From assembly GCF_020784725.1 (NCBI RefSeq), contig NZ_JAJGTZ010000044.1:186001-250000 (forward strand): a DNA stretch of 64,000 bases. The letters are read 5' to 3'. Source of the DNA: Limosilactobacillus reuteri. Its GTDB lineage: Bacteria; Bacillota; Bacilli; Lactobacillales; Lactobacillaceae. Of the stretch, positions 26,352 through 34,678 are shown one piece after another. Position numbers and translations under genes: made by a program. The notes under the pieces were generated by a model that was given only the letters and a program-made list of their open reading frames with translations, was not told the DNA's origin and ran no database searches. Each line of letters begins with the position of its first letter. Position 1 is the first letter of the stretch.

Positions 26352-28127
26352 ATGAATCTGCATCCTGATTACCTCTTAAATGAAGTTAATGAACCAAGCG
26401 ATATTAAAGACATGTCACTTGAAGAATTAAAACAATTAGCAACAGAAATGCGTCAACTTGTTCTTGAGCGTGATGCAAAAATCGGTGGACACGTGGGCCC
26501 TAATCTGGGCGTAATGGAGCTAACAATTGCTTTTCACTATGTTTTTGATTCGCCCCATGATAAAGTTATTTGGGATGTTTCACACCAGAGTTATGCCCAT
26601 AAAATGCTGACAGGTCGGAAATTAGGGTTTCTTGATCCTGATCATTATGAAGATATTACCGGATTTACGTCACCAGAAGAAAGTGTTCATGACTTTTTTG
26701 AAATTGGCCATACTTCAACGTCAATCTCTCTTGCAGTGGGGATGGCTCAAGCGCGTGATTTAATGAAGCCTCAATCACATAATAACGTTATGGCAGTAAT
26801 TGGGGATGGATCCTTAAGTGGCGGATTAGCTTTTGAAGGATTAAACAATGCTGCTAAGCTTAATTCTAACTTGATTATTCTCGTTAATGATAATCAAATG
26901 TCAATCGATGAGAACCAAGGTGGTTTATACAAGGGACTAAAAGAACTACGGGATACTAATGGCGAATCTCCCAATAATATTTTTAAGTTTATGGGTCTCG
27001 ATTACAAGTATGTTGCAGATGGTAATGACTTGCAGACGATGATCGACACCTTTAAGGAAATCAAGGATATTGACCATCCAATCGTCCTTCATGTTAACAC
27101 CTTAAAAGGAAAGGGCTATGAACTAGCTATTGAAGAAAAGATGAAGTATCATTGGCGCACTCCATTTGACCTCAAGACTGGCGAAGATAAGATTAAGGTA
27201 AGTGGAGAATCGTATAGTAATGCTGTTCTTGCTGAATTGGATAAGCAAATTGCAGGGGATAAACCAGTTGTTGCTATTAATGCTGGAATTCCTGGAGCTT
27301 TTGATCTTGGCAAATTTAAGGTTAAGCACCCAGATCGTTATTATGATGTTGGGATCGCTGAACAGGATTCAATTACGACTGCTGTTGCAATGGCCCAAGC
27401 TGGTGTACGTCCTGTTGTATTTCAAAATAGCACCTTCCTTCAACGAGCATATGATCAATTGATTCATGATATGGCATTAAATGATGCTCCGGTTGTAATG
27501 ATTGTGCGAGGCGGGACAATTACAGAAAGTTCTGCTACTCATCAAGGAACATTTGATATTTCAATGATTAGTGATTTGCCAAACATTGAATATTTAGCAC
27601 CTACAAACGTCGAAGAAATGATTTCGATGTTACGGTGGGCAATCAAGCAAACTGATGAACCAGTAGTAATTCGCCAACCAGAAAAGCCGCTTCTTCACGG
27701 GACACCAACACAAGATGACTATAGTACGATCAAGTACGATCTTACTCATCGCGGAAGTGAAGTTGCAATCATGGCTGTTGGTGACTTCTGGGAACTTGGT
27801 GAAAAGGTAAGGAAGGAACTTCAAGACAAGCTTAACATTGATGCCACATTGATCAATCCAAAGTCTGTAACTGGAATTGATTCAGATGTTCTTCACCACC
27901 TAGCAGAAAATCATGATGTAGTTGTTACCCTAGAGGATGGGGTTCTTAGCGGAGGCTTCGGGGAAACAATTGCTCGTTACTATGGACCAAAAGGAATGAA
28001 AGTTTTGAACTTTGGAGCACCACGCGAATTTGCGGATAATGTTCCTACCGAAGTCCTCTATGAATGGTATCACTTAACCCCTAAACAAATTGTGGATGAT
28101 ATTGAGCAGGTTATCCATTCACTATAA
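26352..28127 (+). CDS. dxs: 1-deoxy-D-xylulose-5-phosphate synthase-like transketolase-fold enzyme
   Basis: DXS joins pyruvate and glyceraldehyde 3-phosphate to give DXP, a precursor of MEP-pathway isoprenoids, thiamine and pyridoxal. The 591-aa protein has the TPP motif GDGSLSGGLAFEGLNN closing at VNDN (near residues 150-182), the DXS-type GPNLGVMELTIAFHYVFDSP opening and WDVSHQSYAHKMLTGR, and a middle domain with YYDVGIAEQDSITTAVAMA. It is somewhat shorter than common DXS (about 620-640 aa). No other MEP gene lies in the window, and lactobacilli generally make isoprenoids by mevalonate, so its physiological product use is uncertain. Confidence 0.85.
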   Translation: MNLHPDYLLNEVNEPSDIKDMSLEELKQLATEMRQLVLERDAKIGGHVGPNLGVMELTIAFHYVFDSPHDKVIWDVSHQSYAHKMLTGRKLGFLDPDHYEDITGFTSPEESVHDFFEIGHTSTSISLAVGMAQARDLMKPQSHNNVMAVIGDGSLSGGLAFEGLNNAAKLNSNLIILVNDNQMSIDENQGGLYKGLKELRDTNGESPNNIFKFMGLDYKYVADGNDLQTMIDTFKEIKDIDHPIVLHVNTLKGKGYELAIEEKMKYHWRTPFDLKTGEDKIKVSGESYSNAVLAELDKQIAGDKPVVAINAGIPGAFDLGKFKVKHPDRYYDVGIAEQDSITTAVAMAQAGVRPVVFQNSTFLQRAYDQLIHDMALNDAPVVMIVRGGTITESSATHQGTFDISMISDLPNIEYLAPTNVEEMISMLRWAIKQTDEPVVIRQPEKPLLHGTPTQDDYSTIKYDLTHRGSEVAIMAVGDFWELGEKVRKELQDKLNIDATLINPKSVTGIDSDVLHHLAENHDVVVTLEDGVLSGGFGETIARYYGPKGMKVLNFGAPREFADNVPTEVLYEWYHLTPKQIVDDIEQVIHSL

Positions 28128-28133
28128 GCTAAC

Positions 28134-28181
28134 AAAGCTGTCATCGCAGGTAAGGAATTGCTTGTAGGTGATAGCTTTTTT
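28134..28181 (+). terminator. Intrinsic terminator of the dxs-like gene
   Basis: A long imperfect stem with arms beginning AAAGCT and ending AGCTTT is followed by a T run. Confidence 0.8.
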
Positions 28182-28254
28182 GATTTAAAAAATGTAAATT
28201 GCTTCTTTTTACGTATATATATTAAAGAGTATACAAAAATAGGAGCGAGATAAT

Positions 28255-29094
28255 ATGAATCATTTAAACCATCTTCGTGTATTGCGAAATATTTGCTTAG
28301 TAGGCTTAACGACAGCGTCAACGATCTTTTTGCTATCATTAAACATTCCACCAGTTCTAGCTGCGAACCAAGAACCAATTGCGCAGCCTTTATCTAGCGC
28401 AAATAATCAGAAAGAACGAGTTCCAATCAAGCGCGTAATCTATTTTCATCTCTTAAGTGGGGTTAAAAAAGTGGAACAAATGTCTTATGCTCACTGTGAA
28501 GTAACGAATGATCCCACCCAAAAGGCAATATGGATAATTGAACCTTTTGAAGAAGTTGATATTCCTGAGCAAGCTGGTTTTAAACCATCAATGGATAAGA
28601 TTCCGACTGTTACAGAAATAGAGGATTTACCACAATTAAAAAGTACAGTAAATGTTTATTATCAGCCCCTCGTTAAAGACGAAGGAATGAAAAAGAATAG
28701 TAAAGAGAATACTTTAGAAGAAAAGAGGGAGATGGAACAAGCTATAGAGAATAAAACTAATACAGCAGAGGAGAAAAAAGGAGAAAAGCAAGCTTTACGA
28801 GACAATTACCACGCGGAAGAAGAGTTAGGGGATGATAATCAGGTCATGGAAAATTATGGGGAGGTAAACAACCCAAGAAAGCAGCAAAATTTGCATCAAC
28901 GGATAGCAGGTATTAATAATCGCCTAAAGCGTTCACGTCGAGATTCATGTAAAAATGATAACCCTGACCAGCAAATACTTCCCCAGACGGGAAATGAGAC
29001 CGATGATTTAACAACTTTCCTTGGTATGGGGATAACAGTAATGGTTGCGGGGATGAGTCTCTTTTCGCTAAATAGGGCACACAAAAAGAAATAA
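28255..29094 (+). CDS. LPXTG cell-wall-anchored surface protein with one Mub-like domain
   Basis: A 279-aa sortase substrate. It has an N-terminal signal segment (about residues 12-37, ending VLAANQ), one domain resembling a mucus-binding Mub repeat (about 56-137: RVIYFHLLSG, WIIEPFEEVDIP, AGFKPSM, VNVYYQPL) and a highly charged Lys/Glu-rich spacer (140-235) likely to form a coiled coil. It ends with LPQTGNE, a hydrophobic helix and a KKK tail. It should be linked to peptidoglycan by sortase A. It is very short compared with typical Mub proteins. Binding target unknown. Confidence 0.85.
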   Translation: MNHLNHLRVLRNICLVGLTTASTIFLLSLNIPPVLAANQEPIAQPLSSANNQKERVPIKRVIYFHLLSGVKKVEQMSYAHCEVTNDPTQKAIWIIEPFEEVDIPEQAGFKPSMDKIPTVTEIEDLPQLKSTVNVYYQPLVKDEGMKKNSKENTLEEKREMEQAIENKTNTAEEKKGEKQALRDNYHAEEELGDDNQVMENYGEVNNPRKQQNLHQRIAGINNRLKRSRRDSCKNDNPDQQILPQTGNETDDLTTFLGMGITVMVAGMSLFSLNRAHKKK

Positions 29095-29117
29095 AACAAA
29101 AAACTTGATAAAAGGAC

Positions 29118-29146
29118 TTGCATTTTTAATTTTCTAATAGTATTCT
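29118..29146 (+). promoter_or_regulatory. Promoter of the leader peptide/permease unit
   Basis: TTGCAT (29118-29123) and TATTCT (29141-29146) are separated by 17 bp. Transcription would start near 29153, leaving about 28 nt before the leader start codon. Confidence 0.55.
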
Positions 29147-29180
29147 AATGTTATTGAAAACTGAAATGGAGGAAATTAAA

Positions 29181-29258
29181 ATGCAAATTTACAACAAATC
29201 GATTATTCATCACCTAACCTCCACCTCAACCACAACAACAATTACCGTGGTTGAGTAG
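29181..29258 (+). CDS. Threonine-rich leader peptide (25 aa) of a transcription attenuator
   Basis: A short ORF starts at ATG eight bases after a strong GGAGGA ribosome-binding site (29168-29173) and ends at TAG. The peptide opens MQIYNKSIIHHL and continues TSTSTTTTITVVE: seven Thr and two Ser in ten residues at positions 13-22. The Thr codons overlap and immediately follow the 5' arm of a hairpin whose 3' arm contains the last codons. This is the layout of ribosome-sensing leaders such as thrL of enterobacteria. Slow decoding of Thr codons would stall the ribosome on the first hairpin arm and change downstream folding. No function of the peptide itself is implied. Confidence 0.8.
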   Translation: MQIYNKSIIHHLTSTSTTTTITVVE

Positions 29259-29360
29259 TTTTAATATCTCTTAAATCTGTTAGCAATAGCTATTCAAGAT
29301 GTCTCAACCACTTATCAAAATTGACAAGGGTTGGTTAGGGACATTTTGGGTAGCTTTTTT
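29225..29360 (+). promoter_or_regulatory. Attenuator: alternative hairpins upstream of amino-acid permease
   Basis: CTCAACCAC occurs twice (segment 1, 29225-29233; segment 3, 29303-29311) and its exact complement GTGGTTGAG once between them (segment 2, 29247-29255). Segment 2 can therefore pair with 1 or with 3, but not both. Segment 3 is also part of the 5' arm of a long terminator stem (29288-29310 with 29332-29355, 23 pairs including three or four G-U pairs and one bulged A) followed by TTTTT. Pairing 1:2 leaves 3 free for the terminator. Pairing 2:3 removes the terminator. Stalling on the Thr codons, which cover segment 1, favours 2:3 and read-through. Confidence 0.8.
29288..29360 (+). 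terminator. Attenuator terminator hairpin
   Basis: The 5' arm begins AGCTATTCAAGATGTC and the 3' arm ends GACATTTTGGGTAGCT; every position pairs when G-U is allowed, extended inward by TC-AACCA/TGGTT-GG with one bulged A. T355-T360 forms the U tract. It lies 19 bp before the permease start. Confidence 0.85.
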
Positions 29361-29378
29361 ATTTAAAGTGAGGTTAGA

Positions 29379-30770
29379 ATGATGGATAATCAGAAAAATG
29401 AAGTTAAATTAAATCGGACAATGACTCCCGGACAAATGGAAATGATTGCAATTGGTGGGACAATTGGTAGTGGTCTTTTCATGGGAGCTACGTCAACTAT
29501 TAAATGGACTGGTCCTTCTGTCCTATTAGCATATGCCTTTGTAGGATTAGTCCTGTATGGTGTTATGCGTGCGTTAGGGGAAATGATCTATATCAGTCCA
29601 GGAACTGGTTCCTTTGCTGACTATGGATCAAAATATATTCATCCCTTAGCTGGATACCTGACAAAGTGGAGTAACGTCTTTCAGTTTATTATTGTTGGTA
29701 TTTCAGATATCATTGCTATGAGTCAATACCTTAATTACTGGTGGCCTAACTTACCAGATTGGATTTCTGGGTTAGTAATGATTATTATCTTAACTCTTGC
29801 AAACCTTGCATCTGCTAAGGCATATGGGCGCTTGGAATTTTGGTTTGCGATGATTAAAGTTGTTACGATTATTGTTATGATCATTCTTGGATTGTTAGTA
29901 ATTGTCCTTGGATTAGGTAACAATTGGCATCCGGTTGGAATTTCCAATTTATGGTCACACGGTGGATTCTTTACTGGTGGATTCATGGGATTCATGTTCT
30001 CACTATCTGTGATTGCTGGATCCTATCAAGGAATTGAATTGCTTGGTATTACTGCTGGTGAAGCGGCCTCACCACGCCATGCGATTGTTAAGTCAGTTAA
30101 ATCTGTTATTTGGCGGATTTTAATTTTCTATATTGGAGCAATCTTCGTTATCGTTTCCATTTATCCATGGGACGAGTTAAAAGCGGTTGGTTCACCATTC
30201 GTTGAGACATTTACTAAGGTCGGAATTACTGGTGCAGCTGGTATCATTAATTTCGTTGTTTTGACTGCTGCTTTGTCGGGTGCTAACTCAGGAATTTATA
30301 GTGCTAGTCGGATGCTTTTTAAGCTTTCAGTTGATGGTGAAGTTCCTAAGGTATTTAGTAAATTGTCAAAGCGGGTTGTACCAAACGTTGCGATCTTAAC
30401 AATTGCCTTTTGGATTTTCCTTGGTTTTATTGTTAACATGCTTATGTCGATGTTTAATGCAGCCTCTGCTAATATCTTCGTGATTGTTTATAGTTCAAGT
30501 GTCCTTCCCGGAATGGTACCATGGTTTATTATTTTAATTTCAGAATTAAACTTCCGGCGCAATAATCCAGCTGAATTAAAGGACCACCCATTCAAGATGC
30601 CACTTTATCCAGCATATAACTACTTTAGTTTGATTGCGCTAAGTGTTATCTTATTATTTATGTTCTTTAACCCAGATACACGGGTTTCAGTCAGTGTTGG
30701 GGCAGTCTTCTTAGTTATTATGAGCATTATCTACAAGTTAAGAACTCAACGCCAAGATAAATTAGCGTAA
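29379..30770 (+). CDS. APC-family amino-acid permease
   Basis: A 463-aa transporter of the amino acid transporter (AAT) group, with about 12 TMs. The TM1 break is seen in IAIGGTIGSGLFMGATSTI, the TM2 region in YGVMRALGEMIYISPGTGSFADY and the conserved EAASPRHAI segment after TM6. It imports amino acids with protons. Specificity is not readable from the protein, but the attenuator in front contains a run of Thr (and Ser) codons, which points to Thr and perhaps Ser as the regulated nutrient. ATG at 29379 or 29382 follows GTGAGG. Single gene closed by a terminator. Confidence 0.9.
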   Translation: MMDNQKNEVKLNRTMTPGQMEMIAIGGTIGSGLFMGATSTIKWTGPSVLLAYAFVGLVLYGVMRALGEMIYISPGTGSFADYGSKYIHPLAGYLTKWSNVFQFIIVGISDIIAMSQYLNYWWPNLPDWISGLVMIIILTLANLASAKAYGRLEFWFAMIKVVTIIVMIILGLLVIVLGLGNNWHPVGISNLWSHGGFFTGGFMGFMFSLSVIAGSYQGIELLGITAGEAASPRHAIVKSVKSVIWRILIFYIGAIFVIVSIYPWDELKAVGSPFVETFTKVGITGAAGIINFVVLTAALSGANSGIYSASRMLFKLSVDGEVPKVFSKLSKRVVPNVAILTIAFWIFLGFIVNMLMSMFNAASANIFVIVYSSSVLPGMVPWFIILISELNFRRNNPAELKDHPFKMPLYPAYNYFSLIALSVILLFMFFNPDTRVSVSVGAVFLVIMSIIYKLRTQRQDKLA

Positions 30771-30776
30771 AGAATA

Positions 30777-30816
30777 AATACTCTCGAAACAGATTGTTTT
30801 GGGAGTATTTTCTTTT
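30777..30816 (+). terminator. Intrinsic terminator of the permease gene
   Basis: Stem AAATACTC/GAGTATTT with inner AAACA/TGTTT is followed by TCTTTT. Confidence 0.85.
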
Positions 30817-30879
30817 ACCACTTAAAATGATAAAATACTTCTACGAACATACGTTTAAAAGGAAAGGTATTTTAGAAAC

Positions 30880-31734
30880 ATGCGATTTCGATTCAATAAA
30901 AAGACCCAGTATTTACTTTTAGCTTTAGTAGCGATTCTCGGCATTGGGAGTTTTTCCCAGCCATCTGATAAGGGAAGTACCTTACCGCAGGGGATCCAAC
31001 GGGTAGCGTCTTGGCGCCATTCTAGCAATAATAATCGATCATCTTCTTTTACGCCGCCAACCCAAGATCAGGCCACAAGTGTTCTTTCGAATGGTGTTCG
31101 GCAGCAGTTAGGAACATCTGACATAAAATGGAATGGTTACGGAGCGTTTATTTTAAATAGTAATCAGACGGCGTTGAACGCAAATATTAATAACGCACCG
31201 TACGCAGTTAATCGACGTGATTCGCGTGGACGAGCATGGCAGGGTGACGCGTGGCTCAATCGAACAACACGACAGTACCGTAATCGAAACGAAACTGGAA
31301 ATGGCGCCACTAATTGGAAGCCAGCTGGATTTTTACAAGCCCACAACTTGAAGGGTGGGATCTCCCATGCTTACGATCGCGGACACTTACTAGGATATGC
31401 GTTAGTGGGTGGTATCCGTGGCTTTAATGCTTCAGAGTCAAATCCCGCTAATATTGCAACTCAAACTGCTTGGGCCAACGAAGCTCGAAGTAGTACATCA
31501 ACCGGGCAGAACTACTATGAAGGCTTAGTGCGAAAAGCTCTTGACCAAAACAAACAAGTTCGTTATCGGGTGACTGATGTATATGATGGTAATAATTTAG
31601 TGCCTTCTGGTGCCCATATTGAGGCCAAGTCAAAGGATGGCAGTTTGCAATATAATGTATTCGTCCCTAATGTCCAGCGCAATATCAGTATAAATTATGC
31701 AACTGGGGCAGTAACGCAAGTGAATACGAAGTAG
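30880..31734 (+). CDS. Secreted or membrane-anchored DNA/RNA non-specific endonuclease (EndA/NUC-like)
   Basis: The 284-aa protein has an N-terminal hydrophobic segment (about residues 10-27) for export or anchoring, a low-complexity Ser/Asn linker, then a beta-beta-alpha-metal nuclease domain. The hallmark DRGH motif is in YDRGHLLGYA near residue 163, and downstream SNPANIATQTAWANEA provides the metal-binding Asn. It resembles the competence nuclease EndA and other DRGH nucleases of streptococci and lactobacilli. Possible roles are scavenging external nucleic acid or DNA uptake. The ribosome-binding site (AGGAAAGG) is unusually far, about 14 nt, from the ATG. Confidence 0.87.
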   Translation: MRFRFNKKTQYLLLALVAILGIGSFSQPSDKGSTLPQGIQRVASWRHSSNNNRSSSFTPPTQDQATSVLSNGVRQQLGTSDIKWNGYGAFILNSNQTALNANINNAPYAVNRRDSRGRAWQGDAWLNRTTRQYRNRNETGNGATNWKPAGFLQAHNLKGGISHAYDRGHLLGYALVGGIRGFNASESNPANIATQTAWANEARSSTSTGQNYYEGLVRKALDQNKQVRYRVTDVYDGNNLVPSGAHIEAKSKDGSLQYNVFVPNVQRNISINYATGAVTQVNTK

Positions 31735-31749
31735 AAACTTATGTAATTA

Positions 31750-31799
31750 AAATACCCACTCAATGCTTCATCTAATTGAAAGGATTGAGTGGGTATTTA
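31750..31799 (+). terminator. Intrinsic terminator of the nuclease gene
   Basis: A 15-bp perfect stem, AAATACCCACTCAAT paired with ATTGAGTGGGTATTT, has a 20-nt loop. Between here and 31927 there is only AT-rich promoter-like sequence. Confidence 0.88.
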
Positions 31800-31927
31800 T
31801 CATTTACATATAAAACCAATAATAGAAAACTACTGTAGAAACAAAATATTTCAATGGTCACTTGCAAAATCGGTTTAAATAAACGAAAATAAAAAGAGTT
31901 AATATTGTTTAGAAAAGGACTACGCCA

Positions 31928-34252
31928 ATGACAGATTCAGATCTAAAAAAGATTCATATTGTTTTTAATGGTCAAGACACTCCACCATTAAAGATCAACC
32001 AGCTTTTTGATGCTAATAAGTTTAATCGATTAACAGCAGTTACTGGTAACGTGACTGCTGACTTCATTAATCAGTATCTAAGTCGCTTTATTAAAGTCGA
32101 AGTTGCGTTGAGCAGCCCTGAGAATTTTGAAGCTAAAACTGGTGATGAAGTAATCACTAAGGTAGCTTTAACCAATGCATTGCTATCTGCTGCTAATAAA
32201 AAGCCTGCTAAAGTCTTTGAAGCATTAACGAGTGACAATCAAGCAAATGTGTTGAATAATCTTTTTCAAGTTGCAATTGCGCCAACTCAGGCAATCCATT
32301 CACGTTTTTATCTCTTGAGTAATTCCGAGACCCATGATACTCGTGTGATTTTGGGAAGCCTTAACTTAGACAGTGCTTCATTTGATAAAGAACGCAACCA
32401 ATATGAAGAAATATTAGTCTTTGATGATGACATTCGGCTATTTCAAAATCTTGATAATCACTATAAGAATGACATTAAGCCAATTCTGCGCCCATTTTTT
32501 ACCGAAAATCTTTTAAATGCAGCACAAAATCAAATTGATGAGAGCTTAAAAGATAACAAGGGAACTAAGAATGCGGTTGTAATTCTTGATAATGAAGTCA
32601 CCGATCAAATTGCAGCTGTAGATATGACGGACCTAATTAGTCATGATGTTCAAAAACAAATTGATGAAAATAAAATTCCGGCAATGATTACTAAGTCAAT
32701 GCGGAATATCACGACTAACCGTTCTCAAGATAAAGAAGAAGCAGAACGACAAATTCAACAACACGATACAATTTATACTTTGCAAAAAACAGCTGTATCG
32801 CCACGAGCAGCTAAACCGAAATTGAAATCGCGAGAGAAGATTTTTAAACAAGTTCAGGATGCACTGATTAGTGGAATGACACCGCAACAACGATCAGCAG
32901 AGAAAAAATACACAACATTCTTATATGATCGGCCCATGGAAAGAAATCTGGTTAACAATAATAGTGGCCTGTACGTACCGAATGATACAGGCACGCACCC
33001 AATTCAATTTGGGAAGATTGCGACTATTAGTCAAATTCGTGATGGCTTAAAGAGTATTGATGCGGTATTAAAAGGGTATCAGCAATACGTTGTTGATTAC
33101 AATGATGATTATGGCAAACGATTCTATGAAGCCATTTTATATAGTTTTACGGCACCATTTTTATGGGAAATTCGTGCGAAAGCTAGTTTGAATCCTGAAG
33201 ATGGTAATGATATTCCTAACTTCTTGATTCTAGGAGCAACCGCTGGTTCTGGAAAATCAACTTTGTTACGGATTATTAATCAATTGACATGGAATACTGA
33301 CCGGTCATTAATTGATTTTGGGACTATCTATCCTACAGATACACCACAGAAAAAAGCAAAAACTGTTGATGCAATTGAGCACTATATGAAACTTGGAAGT
33401 TCATACCCCGTTTTAATGGATGAGATTGAACCATACTTCTTCCAACAAGATCAATATAGTCGGCATTTGGTTGTTGATACGATGAATGAATTGGTTAACA
33501 ATCCACATGCAATTGCGCCATTAATTGGAACAACTAACTATGATTCTGGTTTTACGATGCTTCGTGAAACTGCACGGCGAACTTATTATCTTCAGATTGA
33601 TAAGGTAATCGATGATCAGCAAAAGGGAGAAGCAAATAAGTATATCTATAATGTACGACAAACTTTAAATAATACGTTGTTTAAGGATTTTGTAATGCGG
33701 ATGGCAAGTTTACTAGAAGACGATGAAACGCCATGGCGAGCATTTGATGAAAAGACTGGAAAACTTGACTTCTTAGCGAATACTCGTAAAATTTTCCGCG
33801 ACTACTATCAAATGGCAGATATGGAAGTACCTCCTTACTTTGCAGATGAAATTTGCGATGACTTTAAGGAAAGTTCGCGTAATCGGTGGGCTAAGCTTTA
33901 CCTAACACAAGAAGAAGACTTTAAATACCGGCAACAAGATCATAGTTTGTTATTTGATATTTCGAAGCTTAATACTTTTAATGGATTTACTGCTGATAGT
34001 ATTGAAAAGTATCGAAATGCACTGCCAATTGAACTTTGTGTTGATGGTATCAATGGTAAACGTGGCAAATTTGTGGAAATAAAAGCCGATGAATTCTTTA
34101 AATGGATCGGTGAACGCAACCCATATGTTGAAGACATTGAGGAAAACGAAGCAAGTAATGATGAAACGTTAACTACGAATACAGCTGAAAAAGTTACGGA
34201 ATCACCTGTTAAAGAACAAAAGAAGGGATTCTGGGCACGATTATTTGGCTAA
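31928..34252 (+). CDS. PLD-like domain plus P-loop ATPase protein, function unknown
   Basis: I do not recognise an assigned family. The 774-aa protein has two recognisable parts. Residues about 100-165 look like a single phospholipase-D/nuclease half: HSRFYLLSN near 124, then RVILGSLNLD and the NQYEEILVF strand, with the HKD lysine replaced by Arg and the Asp not conserved. Residues about 350-620 hold an ATPase: Walker A GATAGSGKSTLL near 436, Walker B-like PVLMDEIEPYF near 496 and APLIGTTNYDSG with a possible sensor. An acidic tail ends KKGFWARLFG. The combination of nuclease-like and ATPase modules resembles anti-phage effectors, but there are no partner genes. Single transcription unit. 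Confidence 0.6.
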   Translation: MTDSDLKKIHIVFNGQDTPPLKINQLFDANKFNRLTAVTGNVTADFINQYLSRFIKVEVALSSPENFEAKTGDEVITKVALTNALLSAANKKPAKVFEALTSDNQANVLNNLFQVAIAPTQAIHSRFYLLSNSETHDTRVILGSLNLDSASFDKERNQYEEILVFDDDIRLFQNLDNHYKNDIKPILRPFFTENLLNAAQNQIDESLKDNKGTKNAVVILDNEVTDQIAAVDMTDLISHDVQKQIDENKIPAMITKSMRNITTNRSQDKEEAERQIQQHDTIYTLQKTAVSPRAAKPKLKSREKIFKQVQDALISGMTPQQRSAEKKYTTFLYDRPMERNLVNNNSGLYVPNDTGTHPIQFGKIATISQIRDGLKSIDAVLKGYQQYVVDYNDDYGKRFYEAILYSFTAPFLWEIRAKASLNPEDGNDIPNFLILGATAGSGKSTLLRIINQLTWNTDRSLIDFGTIYPTDTPQKKAKTVDAIEHYMKLGSSYPVLMDEIEPYFFQQDQYSRHLVVDTMNELVNNPHAIAPLIGTTNYDSGFTMLRETARRTYYLQIDKVIDDQQKGEANKYIYNVRQTLNNTLFKDFVMRMASLLEDDETPWRAFDEKTGKLDFLANTRKIFRDYYQMADMEVPPYFADEICDDFKESSRNRWAKLYLTQEEDFKYRQQDHSLLFDISKLNTFNGFTADSIEKYRNALPIELCVDGINGKRGKFVEIKADEFFKWIGERNPYVEDIEENEASNDETLTTNTAEKVTESPVKEQKKGFWARLFG

Positions 34253-34255
34253 TAT

Positions 34256-34294
34256 AAAAAGGTCTAGGACGCAAATAGCATTCAAGACCTTTTT
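34256..34294. terminator. Bidirectional intrinsic terminator
   Basis: Stem AAAAAGGTCT/AGACCTTTTT lies between the convergent ATPase and DUF454 genes. Confidence 0.8.
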
Positions 34295-34562
34295 ATTTAT
34301 TATTAATTTTTTGTGTCTTTTGTTTCGGATGGTGTTTCAGATTTTCAAGCCGATTTACCAAGGGTGTTGCATATTTTATGTAGAGTGGATTACTAAGGAG
34401 CCAGTTGTGAAAACGTGGTGAGATTTTAGTAATGCACCAAATTGTGAGGAGGAAGAATGGAACCTGCGGAATTACAGGGAGAAGCATTCCGATTATTCCA
34501 CCGACGAATGAAATGCTCCCTAATAAGATCCATCCAAGTTTTAATGCTAGTTTTAAGATCAT
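34293..34562 (-). CDS. YbaN/DUF454 family small membrane protein
   Basis: The 89-aa protein has a hydrophobic N-terminal half with the DUF454 pattern LGSISFVGGIIGMLLPVIPQVPFFLLTIWC and then a SPRFHNWLLSNP segment, as in E. coli YbaN. Function unknown. It overlaps the terminator region and is divergent from the DUF3290 gene. Confidence 0.85.
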   Translation of the reverse strand: MILKLALKLGWILLGSISFVGGIIGMLLPVIPQVPFFLLTIWCITKISPRFHNWLLSNPLYIKYATPLVNRLENLKHHPKQKTQKINNK

Positions 34563-34678
34563 TGAGAATTCCTCCTTTCTTTCATACTATAGTTACCATT
34601 ATTTTATCATGAGCAAACGGAAAAAGGGTGGGGAGCTGCTTAAGTTTTTATTACATTTAAGTTAAGGAGAGAATTAAA

